This document shows positions 53,171 through 63,041 of a stretch of DNA of 63,041 nucleotides, piece after piece. The stretch is from STC-113 sp964618565. Its GTDB lineage: Bacteria > Patescibacteriota > Gracilibacteria > BD1-5 > UBA2023. A program made the translations under genes and the position numbers. Where the stretch lies: assembly GCA_964618565.1 (NCBI GenBank), contig CAZUBA010000005.1, positions 1-63,041 on the forward strand, given 5' to 3'. The first letter of the stretch is position 1, and each line of letters starts with the position of its first letter. The notes beneath the pieces were generated by a model. That model was not told the DNA's origin, did no database searches, and worked only from the letters and a program-made list of their open reading frames with translations.

Positions 53171-53202
53171 AAAAATCTCTTCCGTTCCGGAAGAGATTTT
53201 TT
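53171..53202. terminator. Bidirectional terminator between convergent genes
   Basis: AAAAATCTCTTCCG and complement around a short loop. Confidence 0.85.
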
Positions 53203-53217
53203 GCTATTTTATTTAAA

Positions 53218-53766
53218 TTAGAATTCCACTCAGCTATTCTGCAGCTCATAGCTAACTCATTCGCTGACAAAATTCGTTTCAACCAGATTTACTGAAGTTG
53301 CTGTTTCTGCGATCTTAGTGAAGACGATTTTCCCTAAATTTGAATTTGCAGGAATATCACGTGCTTTATTCATTTTGATTACAATCATATAAAATCCAGG
53401 GACATTTGATTGCTTTATAAGGTCTAGATCCTTGGCATCTGTAAAGATATTATCTATTTTAAGCCCTTGAGGATCACTTACAATCGAAAATTTAAGTTCA
53501 GATACATTTTTAAGATCAGTTCAAACTTTAATATCAAGCATGTCAGCGCCTATGCCAGTTCCGGCTCTTGCAAGATATATGTCAGAAGTTGCTTTTTTAT
53601 CCGTTTTCTCAACTCAATAATTCTTTACTGAGGTCTGAAGCTGATTTCCCGACGGAGTCCAGAATAAGAATCCGTTGATAACAAAAGCGAAAGCAAGAGA
53701 AGAAAAAAGCAAAAGCACATTCTTTTTCATTTTCTGTTTTCTGAATTCTTTTATGTAATCTTTCAT
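53218..53766 (-). CDS. Membrane-anchored or secreted protein, cohesin-like fold (182 aa)
   Basis: Basic N-terminus (KEFRKQKMKKN), one hydrophobic segment VLLLFSSLAFAFVINGFLFW, then an exported beta-rich domain: DIYLARAGTGIGADMLDIKVW, VSELKFSIVSDPQGLKI, GFYMIVIKM, NLGKIVFTKIAETATSVNLV. The strand order resembles cohesin or similar immunoglobulin-like surface domains. No lipobox. Function unknown; a surface structural protein is likely. Confidence 0.72.
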
Positions 53767-53877
53767 TAATTGAAGGCTTAAAGGATAGAAAAGCTTTAAA
53801 AATCAAGTTTAGCTTTTGTTTTTTTAAATTTTCTATATATTATTGAGAGTATTACTTTCGTCAAATTATATTTAAAA

Positions 53878-54522
53878 ATGCGAGGCATAATAGGCATAGA
53901 TGAAGTTTGAAGATGACCGTGGGCAGGACCAGTTGTTGCATGAGCAGTTTTTTTCCGCACCTCTGATAAGCCGAAAATCAAGATACTTCAAGAGCTTGAT
54001 GACTCAAAGAACCTAAGCAAAATCAAAAGAGAAAAATTATGCAAAGAAATCAGAAAGCTTGAGAAGAAATGACTTTGCATCTGCTGAATATGAATCATTG
54101 GCAATGAGATAATTGATGAGATAGGCATAAGAAATGCAAATAAGCAGGCAATGCAAATAGCTCTTGATGAAGTCAAAATGAAAATAGGCGATTTGAAATC
54201 CGTTAAAATAAAGATAGACGGAAGAGACAACTATATATTTGAAGACAATGACATCTCCACAAAATATATAATCAAATGAGATTCTAAGGTAGACGAAATA
54301 AAAGCTGCATCAATAATTGCAAAAGTGACTAGGGATTGCATAATGAAAAAATATGCAGAGATACATCCGGGATATCATTTTGAATCCAATGTCTGATACT
54401 GAACAGAAAAGCATCAAAAAGCTTTGAAAGCCCTATGAACTTGTGACATCCATAGGAAGTGTTACTTGCCGATTAAAAATGCCTTGATTTTAGAACAAAA
54501 AGCGATACAATCAGGCCAATAA
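53878..54522 (+). CDS. rnhB: Ribonuclease HII
   Basis: A 214-aa RNase HII: IIGIDEVGRGPWAGPVVAGAV supplies the catalytic Asp-Glu pair (three glycines are UGA), DDSKNLSKIKRE, KIKIDGRDNYI with the third Asp, KGDSKVDEIKAASIIAKVTRD with the fourth, then GYHFESNVGYGTEKHQKAL. It removes RNA from RNA-DNA hybrids. Normal length. Confidence 0.96.
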
Positions 54523-54540
54523 CCAATAAACTCTTCTCTT

Positions 54541-55605
54541 ATGAAACTACAAAAAACCATTGCCTCTATAGCATTGATTTCTTTATTGCCTGTATATTCA
54601 GCGTTTGCAGCTCTTGATGTCAGCCAATTTGATAGACTGATTTCTGCGCTTCAGAAAACAGTAGGAGACTATGCCGAAACCATCAGGAATCTCCAAGATG
54701 AGAATGCAAAATTAAAAAAAGTCATAGAGAGCTATATGGCTCTAACCAAGCAGCCTTCACCTACGACATCTGCAATTCCTGTGGTCTCATGAACTGCGGC
54801 TCCTGTTGCAGCGACTATCCCCCCAATTCCTGTTACACCTTCAAAAGCCTCTGCTGTAGATAAATATAATAAGATAATCGACAAGATAAATTCTTCCGCT
54901 CAAGATATCTATTCTAAGAATAATGTTGATGTCTGATCCTCAATCGGCTTGTTTGAATTCATAGAGCCCTCTAATTTCTTCATCTCAATAGACGACAGAA
55001 AAAATCCAGCATGACAATATGCATTCAAGAAGAAAATGCTCTACTCTTATGATAATGATCTTAATTTGAGGATAGACTGAGTTTTTGATCTGGATTATGC
55101 AAGCTGATACTACAAGACACTTCAAGGCAGCAATCCTTTTGCAAAAGCCACTAGAATCAGAGTTAAAAACCCGGCTTATAATTGAACTCTAATGACTCCC
55201 GATTCTCCCTCAAGCACAAGTGCAACAACTGCCGCTCCTACGACCACAGCCAATGCTAGTGCAAAAACAACAACGCCTGTCCAAACAACATGAACTCCAA
55301 AAAATGTTACACTAGACTCAATAAAAACAGCTTATAATAAGAATAATATTCTGGAGGCGCTTAAACTTAGTACGGAATATATCAAAACTGATTCTAATAA
55401 TTTAGAAGTCGCTAAAATAAGATACAGGAGCTTCTATATACTTTGAAAATATGCGGATTCTCTTGCTGAAGTCCAGAAGATCGAGGCTCTTATCTGACTT
55501 GATAAGATGGAAAAAGTCGTAGCATGCGATGCGAAGACTATAGCAAAATTAGCCAAAAATGCAGATCTCAACAAGAAGTATAGTGATGCCTGTTCTAGGA
55601 AATAG
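54541..55605 (+). CDS. Secreted coiled-coil / TPR-like protein (354 aa)
   Basis: Signal peptide: basic start, then IASIALISLLPVYSAFA with cleavage near ALDV. It is followed by a coiled coil (LISALQKTVGDYAETIRNLQ), a Pro/Thr/Ala-rich linker, a folded middle, a second low-complexity Thr/Ala/Ser linker (about residues 220-255) and a C-terminal TPR-like segment (NKNNILEALKLSTEYIKTD, GKYADSLAEVQKIEALIG). Exported, likely cell-envelope associated. No enzyme motif. Confidence 0.78.
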
Positions 55606-55737
55606 TAATTAGAATTTAGAACTTAGGAATATTAGATTAGAAGAAAAAACTTAAAAAACCATATAAGGCCTTTGGACCTATATGGTTTTTAATTTATCAA
55701 CTAAATATACTAATAACTAATTACTAAATTCTAATCC
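55606..55737. repeat. TTAG-type heptamer repeats around a terminator
   Basis: Irregular copies of TTAGAATTTAGAACTTAG on the left (55606-55640) and the inverse (CTAATAACTAATTACTAAATTCTAAT) pattern on the right (55708-55737), read in short pieces, surrounding a hairpin terminator (55653-55690, ACCATATA/TATATGGT core). The two arms can pair. Same repeat type as at 13530 and 59686. Confidence 0.6.
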
Positions 55738-56138
55738 CTGATATCCTCTTTAAAAATATGATAAAACCATTTCTGCCAATTAGACATTCAATATGTCGGT
55801 CATTTGACATCCCTTTTTGTATTCATCTGAGCTTGGACATCAAGCTTTTTATATTGCTCAAGCTCGTCTTTTGTTACAATGAAAACCACATCTTCTCAAG
55901 GATTCTTCTTGTTCTGGGATGATTTTGCTGTCTTATCTTTGTAAGCCAGAGTATTTATATATGATAGGTAGTCTTTTTTGCTTTCGATTGTGATTTTTCT
56001 TTTTCAGATATCATGCTCAATGCCATTTATTGTAAGATCCTTCTGTATATCGATATACTTGAAAGAAAAAATAAGATATAATATATACAATATTATCAGG
56101 CTTAGTCAAACTAGTATGTACTGGAAGTGTTTCCTCAT
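55731..56138 (-). CDS. FtsB/DivIC-like septum protein (135 aa)
   Basis: Short cytoplasmic start (MRKHFQYI), one membrane helix LVGLSLIILYILYLIFSF, then a helical charged region that probably forms a coiled coil (KRKITIESKKDYLSYINTLA) and a C-terminal aromatic motif NWQKWFYHIFKEDIRD. This is the usual FtsB/DivIC layout in CPR genomes; assignment is by topology and end motif, not full similarity. Divergent from the FecR-cyclase pair. Confidence 0.65.
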
Positions 56139-56225
56139 AATAATTAAAAAGTTTTATTTTCATTAAAAAAAATGTACAATTAACATAACGAAAAATTCAA
56201 AATTATCTAATTTTATTTAAAATTT

Positions 56226-57587
56226 ATGAACAGATTAATATATAATATAAGAAAAAATAAGGTTGTAGCGCTTATAGCCTTGCTGACTTTGTCTATAATC
56301 TATATAATCTATTCCAACTTCCAGTCTTCGAAATTGACTTCTTCTATTCTTGAAAATAAAAAAACGGTTCCGAATGTTTTGGTTACAAAATGAAATGCGA
56401 TAATAAAAAGAGATACGATAATAAAACTTAAAGAAAAAGAAAGAGCCGACCTTAAGGTTGGCGATAAGATAAAGACATTTGAAAATTCTAATGCTACTAT
56501 ATTTTGGCCAGATGGGAGCATAACCAGATTATGAGCCAAATCTTGAATTGAAATAAAGGAGATGAGGGCTAATCAGGATCTTTCAGTCATCAAAATAAAA
56601 TTCAATCTTGATGAATGAAGAAGTTGGTCAAATATTGTGAAATTCATGAATAACGATTCATTCTTCACAGAAACATATGAAGATTGAAATTATGCTGCGA
56701 CCGTAAGATGAACAGTATTTGAGGTGAATTTGGAAGAATGATATGTGCATGCGCTTGATCATGATGTTCTGCTTACAGACATTGAGAATGGGAAGTCTTC
56801 AACAGTACCAGAATGATGAGCTAAGAATCTCTTCAATATAATGAGCAACGTCCCAAGCGATGTTTGGGATCAGGATTGGATAAAGGAAAACTTAGATAAA
56901 GATTCCAGATATCTTAATGAGCTTGCTCAAGAATGGAAAAATAAACTTATAGAATCAGTCAAATCACAGAATGTCTGAACAAAGGCGGCAAATTATATCA
57001 AAGGCAAGTTTTGAAATAGTGAAAATTATGTAATTTCATCATTATCCGACTCATTATTGAACTCCGATACTGCATGAATTGAAAAACTGAAAGAGATTTT
57101 GCCAGAAGTCAATCCAACCGATAAGGCTCTGCTCAATAAAAAGCTTCTTAAGTTTTATCAGAATATCCATTGATTGCCCAATGACGAAGATATGGCTTTA
57201 TATAAATCTGAGTTAAGAGATATGATATTGAATACTACAGATGACAAAGGCAAAAAAAGCCTTCTAGAGAATTTTACCCGGCTTAATATATACGATTATA
57301 TAGATGTGACCAAAGATAAAACCTCAAAGATATCCTGAAAGCTCTATAAGAATATCGAATGATACTTGAATCAAATGACTGATCCTGAAGAATTAAGGAA
57401 TCTATTGGAATCATTCTGAACTGATATGTTAAATGTGATATGAGTAGAGTGGAATCAGATAAGCAAAGAAACAAATGAAATAATAATGAAGCTCAACGAT
57501 GCAAATTTTCAGAAATCTCTTAAGACTAAAATTTTAAGAGATTCAAAAAAGCTTAATGATTCTATAGATAACATATTAGAAAAATAG
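56226..57587 (+). CDS. FecR-domain membrane protein (453 aa)
   Basis: N-terminal signal anchor VVALIALLTLSIIYIIYSNF, then a FecR domain: ADLKVGDKIKTFENSNATIFWPDGSITRLGAKSGIEI, IKFNLDEGRSWSNIVKF, YAATVRGTVFEVNLEEGYVHAL (in parts). The C-terminal 250 residues are helical and unknown. FecR domains sit outside the membrane and relay signals. It ends 4 bp before the CHASE2 cyclase; FecR-CHASE2 cyclase pairs are known in other bacteria, so it is probably the sensor partner. Confidence 0.88.
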
Positions 57588-57591
57588 ATAT

Positions 57592-59676
57592 ATGCTTAAA
57601 ATGAACAAATTATTCAAGATCCAGAACAAGCTGTGAGTAGCTACCTGAATCACCGTATTAGTGCTTCTTAGCATTTATTTCTTGAGCAACTTCTTCTTTT
57701 TTGATATATTTTCAAAAATTAATCTAAGCTTCCAGAATTGATTATTCCAAAATGATCTTTCAAAGAACTGAAAAGTCGCAAACAAATCCATAGTAGTCAT
57801 AGAAATAGATGACAGGACACTTCAAGATCCTGAAAAATGATGATTATGAAGATGGCAGGAATTCAGAAGATCATATTTCGCAAAAATCATCGATAACTTA
57901 AAAAAGGATAATGTGCTGGTAATATGAGTCGATGTGCTTTTTTCTGAAAAATGAGCATTTTATAAGGATGACGATAAGATACTTGCAAAATCCATTACTG
58001 ATGCATGAAATGTGGTCCTTGCTTTCCATAAGATAAACAAGCTTTATCCAATAGATATGCTTCATTCTGCCGCAGCCTGAATATGAGATGTCTTCACTAT
58101 CGTAAATAAATCAAATCAGAATGTATATAGCATCCATCCGTACTATACTGATGACGGAGCCAAATCATTTTCCCTAGCTGTACTAGATAGGTATTTTGAA
58201 GAGATATACTGAGAAAAACAACTGCAAGATACCAAAAATAAAGATAAGACATATTTTGAATTTTATGGGATCAAGATACCATTCTCAAGACAAGAGGAGG
58301 CAAGCTCCATTAAAGAGCTTCTTATCAATTATCTTCCTCGCCCTACCGATTTTCAGAATCTCTCATTTATAGATGTGTACAATGGCAAATATGATCCGAA
58401 TATAGTAAAAGATAAGATTGTCCTGATTTGATCGAGTGCGACATGATTGCATGATGAATATCTTTCTCCATTGAAGATAATTCCATGAGTTTATACCCAT
58501 GCCAATGCTATAAATACCGTATTGAACAAATCATTCATTACATATTTCAATAGATTTTCTGAAATATGAATTCTTGTTCTTTTTGTTTATCTTATCACTC
58601 TTCTTGGTATCTACGACACTAGGAAATACTATTTTGTCTCTTCATTATTCCTGCTTATAATAGGATACTTGTGGTTCTATGATTATGCATTCAAGACATA
58701 TAACTCTATATTTTCATATCCCCTCCAATTTTTTATAGCTATCGTGCTATCTTTCCTTATGGTAAGCATATACAGATATCTGTATGAAGATAAATGAAAA
58801 AGACTTCTTCAATGAGCCCTAAGCCAATATCTTGCAGAAGATCTCGTAAAATGAGTTCTGCATAATTACGAAAAAGTGAAGTTGTGATGACAAAAGATGG
58901 AGAATACGATATTCTTCTCGGACGTGGCATGATTCACCACCATTTCAGAAAAGATGGAGCCGGAAGAACTTGTGCTGTTCCTGAGTGAATATCTAAAAGA
59001 GGTTTCCGATGTGATAATAGACAATAAATGATTCATCAATAAATATGAATGAGATGCGGTAATGGCTCTTTGGTGAGCATTCTGATTGGAAGCGAAACAA
59101 GCATATCTTGCCTGCAGATCCGCGTTAGAGCAACAGAAAACAATAGAAGCTCTGAATGTGATATTCAAGGAAAAATACGGATTTGAAATCAAGGTCAGGA
59201 TGTGACTTAATAAAGGTCCTGTAATCGTATGAAATATTTGAAGCGAATGAAGGAAGATTGAATTTACCGCATTATGAGATAACGTGAATCTGGCTTCTCG
59301 GCTTGAATGAATCAACAAGTTCTACTGAACTCTTATTTGTGTATCTGAAACGGTTAAACAAGCGGCATGAGACGAATTTGTATACAGATATCTCGATAAG
59401 ATAAAAGTCAAATGAAAGAAGATATCGTCTAATATATATGAGCTAGTATGACACAGAAGTGAGGTAACACAAGAAAAAATTGAACTCATAAAAGAATTTG
59501 AGAAGGCATGGAATCTTTATTCCGAACAAAAATTTAAAGAAGCAAAAGTCATCTTTGCCGAATTATTCGATTTATGAGATGTGCCTTCAGTCGCGTTTAT
59601 GAAAAGATGTATGGAATTCGAGAAAAAAAATCCATGAACAAATTGGGATTCCTCTTGGGAATTCTCCGAAAAATAG
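57592..59676 (+). CDS. CHASE2-domain adenylate/guanylate cyclase (694 aa)
   Basis: N-terminal membrane helix, extracytoplasmic CHASE2 domain (SIVVIEIDDRTLQDPEKGG, VIGVDVLFSEKG, IVLIGSSATGLHDEYLSPL, PGVYTHANAINTVL), three membrane helices (about 320-400), then a class III cyclase: NTIFFSDVAGFTTISEKM with the metal Asp, GFINKYEGDAVMALWG with the second metal Asp, VRMGLNKGPVIVGNIGSEGRKIEFTALGDNVNLASRLEG in parts with the transition-state Asn/Arg. A TPR-like tail follows. It makes cAMP or cGMP in response to an external signal. Confidence 0.95.
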
Positions 59677-59685
59677 TAAAAAGGA

Positions 59686-59855
59686 GTTAGAGCTTAGTGC
59701 TCAGGACTTAGAAGTTAAGGCGGGGTTAAAAGTTATAAATTATAGGTTTGAAGTTTGAGAAAATACCTTAAGGAAATCTGGGGTATTTTTTTGATTTTAA
59801 ATGCAACTCCTAATTTCTAAAAACTAAGCTCTAAGAACTAAATTCTAACTTTAGC
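59686..59855. repeat. TTAG-type repeats and terminator after the cyclase gene
   Basis: Irregular TTAGAGCTTAG/TTAGAAGTTA units on the left and AACTAAGCTCTAAGAACTAA-type units on the right, able to pair, around a terminator hairpin (AATACC…GGTATT with T run, 59759-59792). Confidence 0.6.
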
Positions 59856-59874
59856 AGAAAAGTGACTCAAATAT

Positions 59875-60177
59875 TTGACATTAATAAACTTATATGTTTT
59901 AATATATTTGTCTACTGCTTGATACGGTGAACTATCTCACCAGCCACATATCAAAACCACCAAAACACAAATAAAAATTAGTGTACAAATAAAAAATCTG
60001 TGATACTATCGCAACAGTTGTATGCGTAGTTCATAAAAGAGCCGGTATACTCTTTTCAAAAAATTTCCAAAGTGTGGTAGATAACTCTAGAGTGGATAGT
60101 TAACTCATGAGACCCGAAATAAGTCCGATACATAGGTAAATTTTAGATATAAAATGCCTTTTATGTTCGGACTTTTT
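59875..60177 (+). ncRNA. Candidate structured small RNA
   Basis: A 300-bp non-coding stretch bounded by a promoter (TTGACA 59875-59880, TTTAAT 59898-59903) and a terminator (AAGTCCGA … TCGGACTTTTT, 60121-60177). Inside are short hairpins: GGTGA ACTATC TCACC, AAAAGAG…CTCTTTT and GAGT…ACTC. The loop ACTATC of the first is the exact complement of GATAGT near 60097, so a loop-loop or pseudoknot contact is possible. It matches no RNA family I know; RNase P, tmRNA and SRP hallmarks are absent. Confidence 0.45.
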
Positions 60178-60187
60178 CTTTTAAAAA

Positions 60188-61912
60188 CTAAACTCTTATT
60201 ACATCTTTTAATAATTGAGATAATTTCTTTGAAAGACTTGAAGCCGAAATGGCTTCTTTTATGTTATTGCTCAATGAAGTCAGATCAGTATTTCATTTTT
60301 CGATTCTTTCCAATATGTCAGGCAAAATACTTAACGCTTCAAATAAAGATTTGTTAGCGGCTTCGTCATCCTTGATATTATTATAAACATCCGATATGAT
60401 CATATTTTTCTTGCTTGACTGATTAGTTATATCTCATCCTTTGTATTCCTCAAGTAACTTTTTCCATTCAATATTTGTAACTTTTTCCAGAAATACCTGA
60501 GTTCATTTTTTGTAGTATTCGCGCAAAAAATTGATTATCGGATTCACAAAATTATTCGCATATTTTCAGTTTCATTTTCATCTCATAGAAGCGGATTGCA
60601 CATTCATTCATGAGGAGGCTCATTTTGAGGTGCTTTCAAGAAAAAAATCAAGGAATTTCATTACCTCTTCCGCACAACCCTGTTTTATATCCATTGGACA
60701 GTTTCAATATGTTATATATCAGATCATGTCATCCGTACTACATCAAGACAGATCCTGTTCGCATCTTATTCTGCATGCTGTGGCCCTATCCAAATGATTT
60801 TTATATATATCTTCCAGCGTTCTTTCAAGACTTGTCATTTTTTGATTCTCTATAACCGATCTTGTCTGAAGTGAATCAACCTGGGAAGTCAGTGCTTCAT
60901 TCTGCAGTTCCAAATCAATTGCAATTTCCTGCCAAAAAGTTCAATCGGAAGAACATAGATTTCAACTGTCTATCTTCATTTTCAGTTTTCTCAGCTCTTC
61001 CAATTCCTTGTCTTGTTCGCCTAATCTAGACCTAAGTTCGCCATTCTCTTTTTGTGTTTTTAAAACATTAGCGTTAGCCTGAACCAATGCGGAAGTCTTG
61101 CTTGTTATCTGCAATTTAAGGTTTTCTGTAATTTTCTCATTTCATTTCTGCACTGCCTCAGCCTCACGATTTTTCAGGCTCAATAATCTTATCTCTTCTC
61201 TGAGTTCAGTAATAGCCTGGACCAATTCTCATATTTTTATATCTTTCTTTCTTCCGATATCATCAAGATAAACCAAAGCCATTTCAAGTCACATAAAGAT
61301 ATTATTCCTTTTGGAATCTGCATAATTTCCTCATTCTCCCAATATTATTTCAGAAATTCTTGATCTGACAGTCTTCTTTCGGCTATCAATCATATCGAAT
61401 CATCATTTCAAAAATTCATATGTTGCTTTTATGCAATTGATTCAGTCCATAAAGTTAAAATTATTTTCAGGTAAAATGCTCTTAATTGCCAGATTTCAGA
61501 TGGTATCATGATTTTCGACTGCAAGTTTGATTATCTTATCGAGCATATCGTGCTCTCATGATTCCTTAATCTTATTTGCAGAAATGATGAATTTTTCTTT
61601 CATAGAATCAATAGCATCACAAAAGCTCCTGAATTTAGTGATTCATTTGCCCTTGTCAATTTGCCTAAGCTCTCTTCTGTATATTTTTCTTTCTAAGGAG
61701 TTTAACTCATCCCCTTTTATCTCATCCTCCAATATTTTCTTTGTAAGTTCAGTATCATATAGGGCATCTTGCTTTCGAAGCAAAAAGACTTGAGTCGTAA
61801 AAGCTATGAATACATCAGCAAAAATAATATCTATTTGCCTATCTGATGAAGATAATACTCCTTCTTTCTGTTCCACGCATTTTTGGGATGTAGTATTTTT
61901 CTTGAGAAACAT
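60188..61912 (-). CDS. Large coiled-coil protein (574 aa)
   Basis: Begins MFLKKNTTSQKCVEQKEGVL. N-terminal 180 residues helical; residues about 200-330 form a long coiled coil (LVQAITELREEIRLLSLKN, KITENLKLQITSKTSALVQA, SRLGEQDKELEELRKLKM); the C-terminal part has several cysteines (ACRIRCEQDLSGC) and further helices. No membrane helix or signal peptide. Many UGA glycines. Its own promoter lies just upstream. An SMC-like or filament-forming structural role is possible; no ATPase motif seen. Confidence 0.75.
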
Positions 61913-61937
61913 TTTATTATTTTGTTAAAGTCTTAAA

Positions 61938-61965
61938 TATATAATTAAATATTTTTATTTGTCAA
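61938..61965 (-). promoter_or_regulatory. Promoter of the coiled-coil gene
   Basis: Minus strand TTGACA (61960-61965) and TATATA (61938-61943), spacing 16 bp, 26 bp before the ATG at 61912. Confidence 0.65.
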
Positions 61966-62112
61966 CATATTCATTGCTAGAATTAAAAAATTGCATCCGG
62001 GGGAAATCCAAATAGTGATGCATGCCATGAGATCAATTATCCATCAATTTAAAGGAATAGCATTTTATTATTTGACTAAAAAGTGCATTTAGATATAAAG
62101 AAAAAAATAAAA

Positions 62113-62280
62113 ATGACTGTCCATACAAAATTCGATAAGAGTGTAAAAACGTGGTATAGCAAAAAACATAATCTTGAAGTGCAATATTGCTTCAAGAAGG
62201 CAGAGCGAAAATTCATCTGCCACACGATTGTTGCCGAGACTTCGGTTTTTGCAACCTCCCTGGTGCCGGGGCCCTCCTAG
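62113..62280 (+). CDS. Small ORF of doubtful status (55 aa)
   Basis: ATG at 62113 (MTVHTKFDKSVKTWYSKKHN) to UAG at 62278. The first half looks like protein; the second half (TSLVPGPS) runs into the GC-rich structured stretch and is probably not selected as protein. No SD. It overlaps a candidate RNA; only one of the two is likely to be real. Confidence 0.25.
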   Translation: MTVHTKFDKSVKTWYSKKHNLEVQYCFKKAERKFICHTIVAETSVFATSLVPGPS

Positions 62281-62397
62281 CCCAACCCAAATCCCCATTA
62301 GGGGAAAAAGCCGGCATTCGTCGGCAGGATCTATGCAGATGTACTTTATGTGCATACGACCACAAAGAAAGAAAAGCCCCCGAAGTCGGGGGCTTTT
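62205..62397 (+). ncRNA. Candidate GC-rich structured RNA with terminator
   Basis: A sharp GC-rich island in AT-rich DNA. Closing helix CATCTGC (62214-62220)/GCAGATG (62335-62341). Inside: GTTGC…GCAAC enclosing CCGA GACT TCGG, the hairpin TCCCC ATTA GGGGA, and the hairpin GCCGGCATTCGTCGGC. A 12-bp perfect terminator (AAAAGCCCCCGA and complement) follows at 62372-62397. High local GC plus nested hairpins in such a genome is typical of functional RNA. Family not recognised. Confidence 0.5.
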
Positions 62398-62417
62398 GAT
62401 TATTAAAGTTGTTTTTA

Positions 62418-62930
62418 TTAATTCAGTATACTACTTACCCTTAATCTAATCCCATTAATAGAGGGCATCTCATTTGGCTTAATAAGCCTAGTCCTGGATA
62501 AATATGCGTCTGCCTCTTCTGGAGCACCATCTCAACTCATTGATCTCAAGACTCCGGCCAAATGCTCTGTATGGATTTTATCCAACAATCATAACTCTTC
62601 AAAACTAAGATTATTAGGATCAATTAGTTGTTTGCTGAACAATGCTTTGATATATATTTTTCAAGAACTCGGATCTGAGCCATTGCCTTTTATTTCCAAC
62701 CTTGCTTTTATTATTCATCATAAATCCATGATTTTTAATTTATTGCTCTCTAAGTTTGGATCTTGCAATACAAAAAAATCGCTTCAAGCTTCAATGACAG
62801 AATAATTTTTGTCATAAGCAAATAAAGGAGTTCATGCTGAGATATTGAAAGCTTCAATGATTTTTCAGATTTCTTTTTTTTCCGATGCAGAAACTTCTGC
62901 TAAACGGTTTCAACTGTTTAAGTTTGCCAT
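62418..62930 (-). CDS. Hypothetical protein (170 aa)
   Basis: Begins MANLNSGNRLAEVSASEKKEIGK, with an alternating alpha/beta pattern (IIEAFNISAGTPLFAYDKNY, IIKARLEIKGNGS), a loop-rich middle and an end reading MPSINGIRLRVSSILN. Many UGA glycines. No membrane segment or known motif. It converges on the candidate RNA and its terminator. Confidence 0.7.
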
Positions 62931-63041
62931 AATAATTTTGAATTAATATAATTAATTTAACCATAATTTGAAATAAAAGTCAAATAATAGCAAATTTTCA
63001 AGTCAGCTTTACAAAAAAAAAATATCTTATAAAATACTTTA

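Noticed and set aside
59875..60177. RNase P RNA, tmRNA or SRP RNA
   Set aside because: None of their hallmark sequences (GAGGAAAGUCC, tRNA-like ends, GGAAGGAAGCA-type loop) could be found.
62089..62355. Minus-strand 88-codon frame and a second plus frame 62187-62399
   Set aside because: Both cross the GC-rich structured stretch, have no SD or promoter, and the plus frame runs through the terminator. The nested hairpins explain the region better.
1..63041. Prophage
   Set aside because: No capsid, terminase, portal, tail or integrase motifs were seen in any frame read with UGA=Gly.

Overview
The window reads as a chromosome segment of a Patescibacteria/CPR bacterium of the Absconditabacteria (SR1) / Gracilibacteria type. 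It is AT-rich and only becomes coding when UGA is read as glycine (translation table 25). UGA falls exactly on invariant glycines: the Walker A loops of the ABC exporter and SufC, the GHSLGG serine-hydrolase motif, the GIY-YIG start of UvrC, the G/F-rich linker of DnaJ and the active-site region of GatA. With the standard code almost every gene is cut into short fragments. All coordinates here were rebuilt by hand with UGA=Gly and UAA/UAG as stops. Most host genes have AT-rich leaders without a clear Shine-Dalgarno (SD) sequence.

Layout. 1-2559: minus-strand operon with a class-3-lipase-like protein. 2931-4661: ABC exporter. 4689-9998: two very large, divergently transcribed proteins of unknown role (705 aa with a methyltransferase-like core; 974 aa beta-rich). 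10213-22151: mostly core functions (Mpg glycosylase, M16 peptidase, DnaQ-like exonuclease, four-helix-bundle protein, SecY, DUF3800, TypA, GatA, exonuclease III, an HTH protein). 22310-26945: suf Fe-S assembly genes sufC, sufB, sufD, sufS, with a cluster of palindromic repeats between sufC and sufB. 26938-32737: pilin-LamG protein, SpoU methyltransferase, pilin-like membrane protein, DnaJ, UvrC. 33607-36362: a six-gene operon of small unknown proteins behind a near-consensus promoter. 37060-39139: a tRNA-Arg(CCU) gene followed by three tandem units, each ending in a copy of the tRNA 3' end. 39151-42924: a giant membrane protein with a SUKH-3-like domain and an Imm5-like immunity protein. 42981-55605: hydrolase, DUF523, CorC-type transporter, RNA methyltransferase, YbaK deacylase, VOC proteins, Pcm, MBL hydrolase, RNase HII and secreted proteins. 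55731-59676: FtsB-like protein, FecR-domain protein and CHASE2 nucleotide cyclase. 59875-62930: two candidate structured RNAs and two unknown proteins.

Two things stand out. First, four genes (15876-16328, 24809-24970, 28960-29253, 32774-33469) look unlike everything around them: strong SD sites, glycine written only with GGN, GC-richer sequence, crisp hairpin terminators, and in three of the four a UGA codon exactly where a stop belongs. They look like standard-code genes inside a UGA=Gly genome. Second, the tRNA-Arg array has three units, each with a roughly 135-bp imperfect palindrome. Its outer arms are inverted copies of the tRNA 3' end, and its inner hairpins keep their shape while their sequences differ completely. 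This is a candidate recombination site or RNA family that captured at least one cargo gene. Everything rests on reading by eye; no database search or folding program was run.
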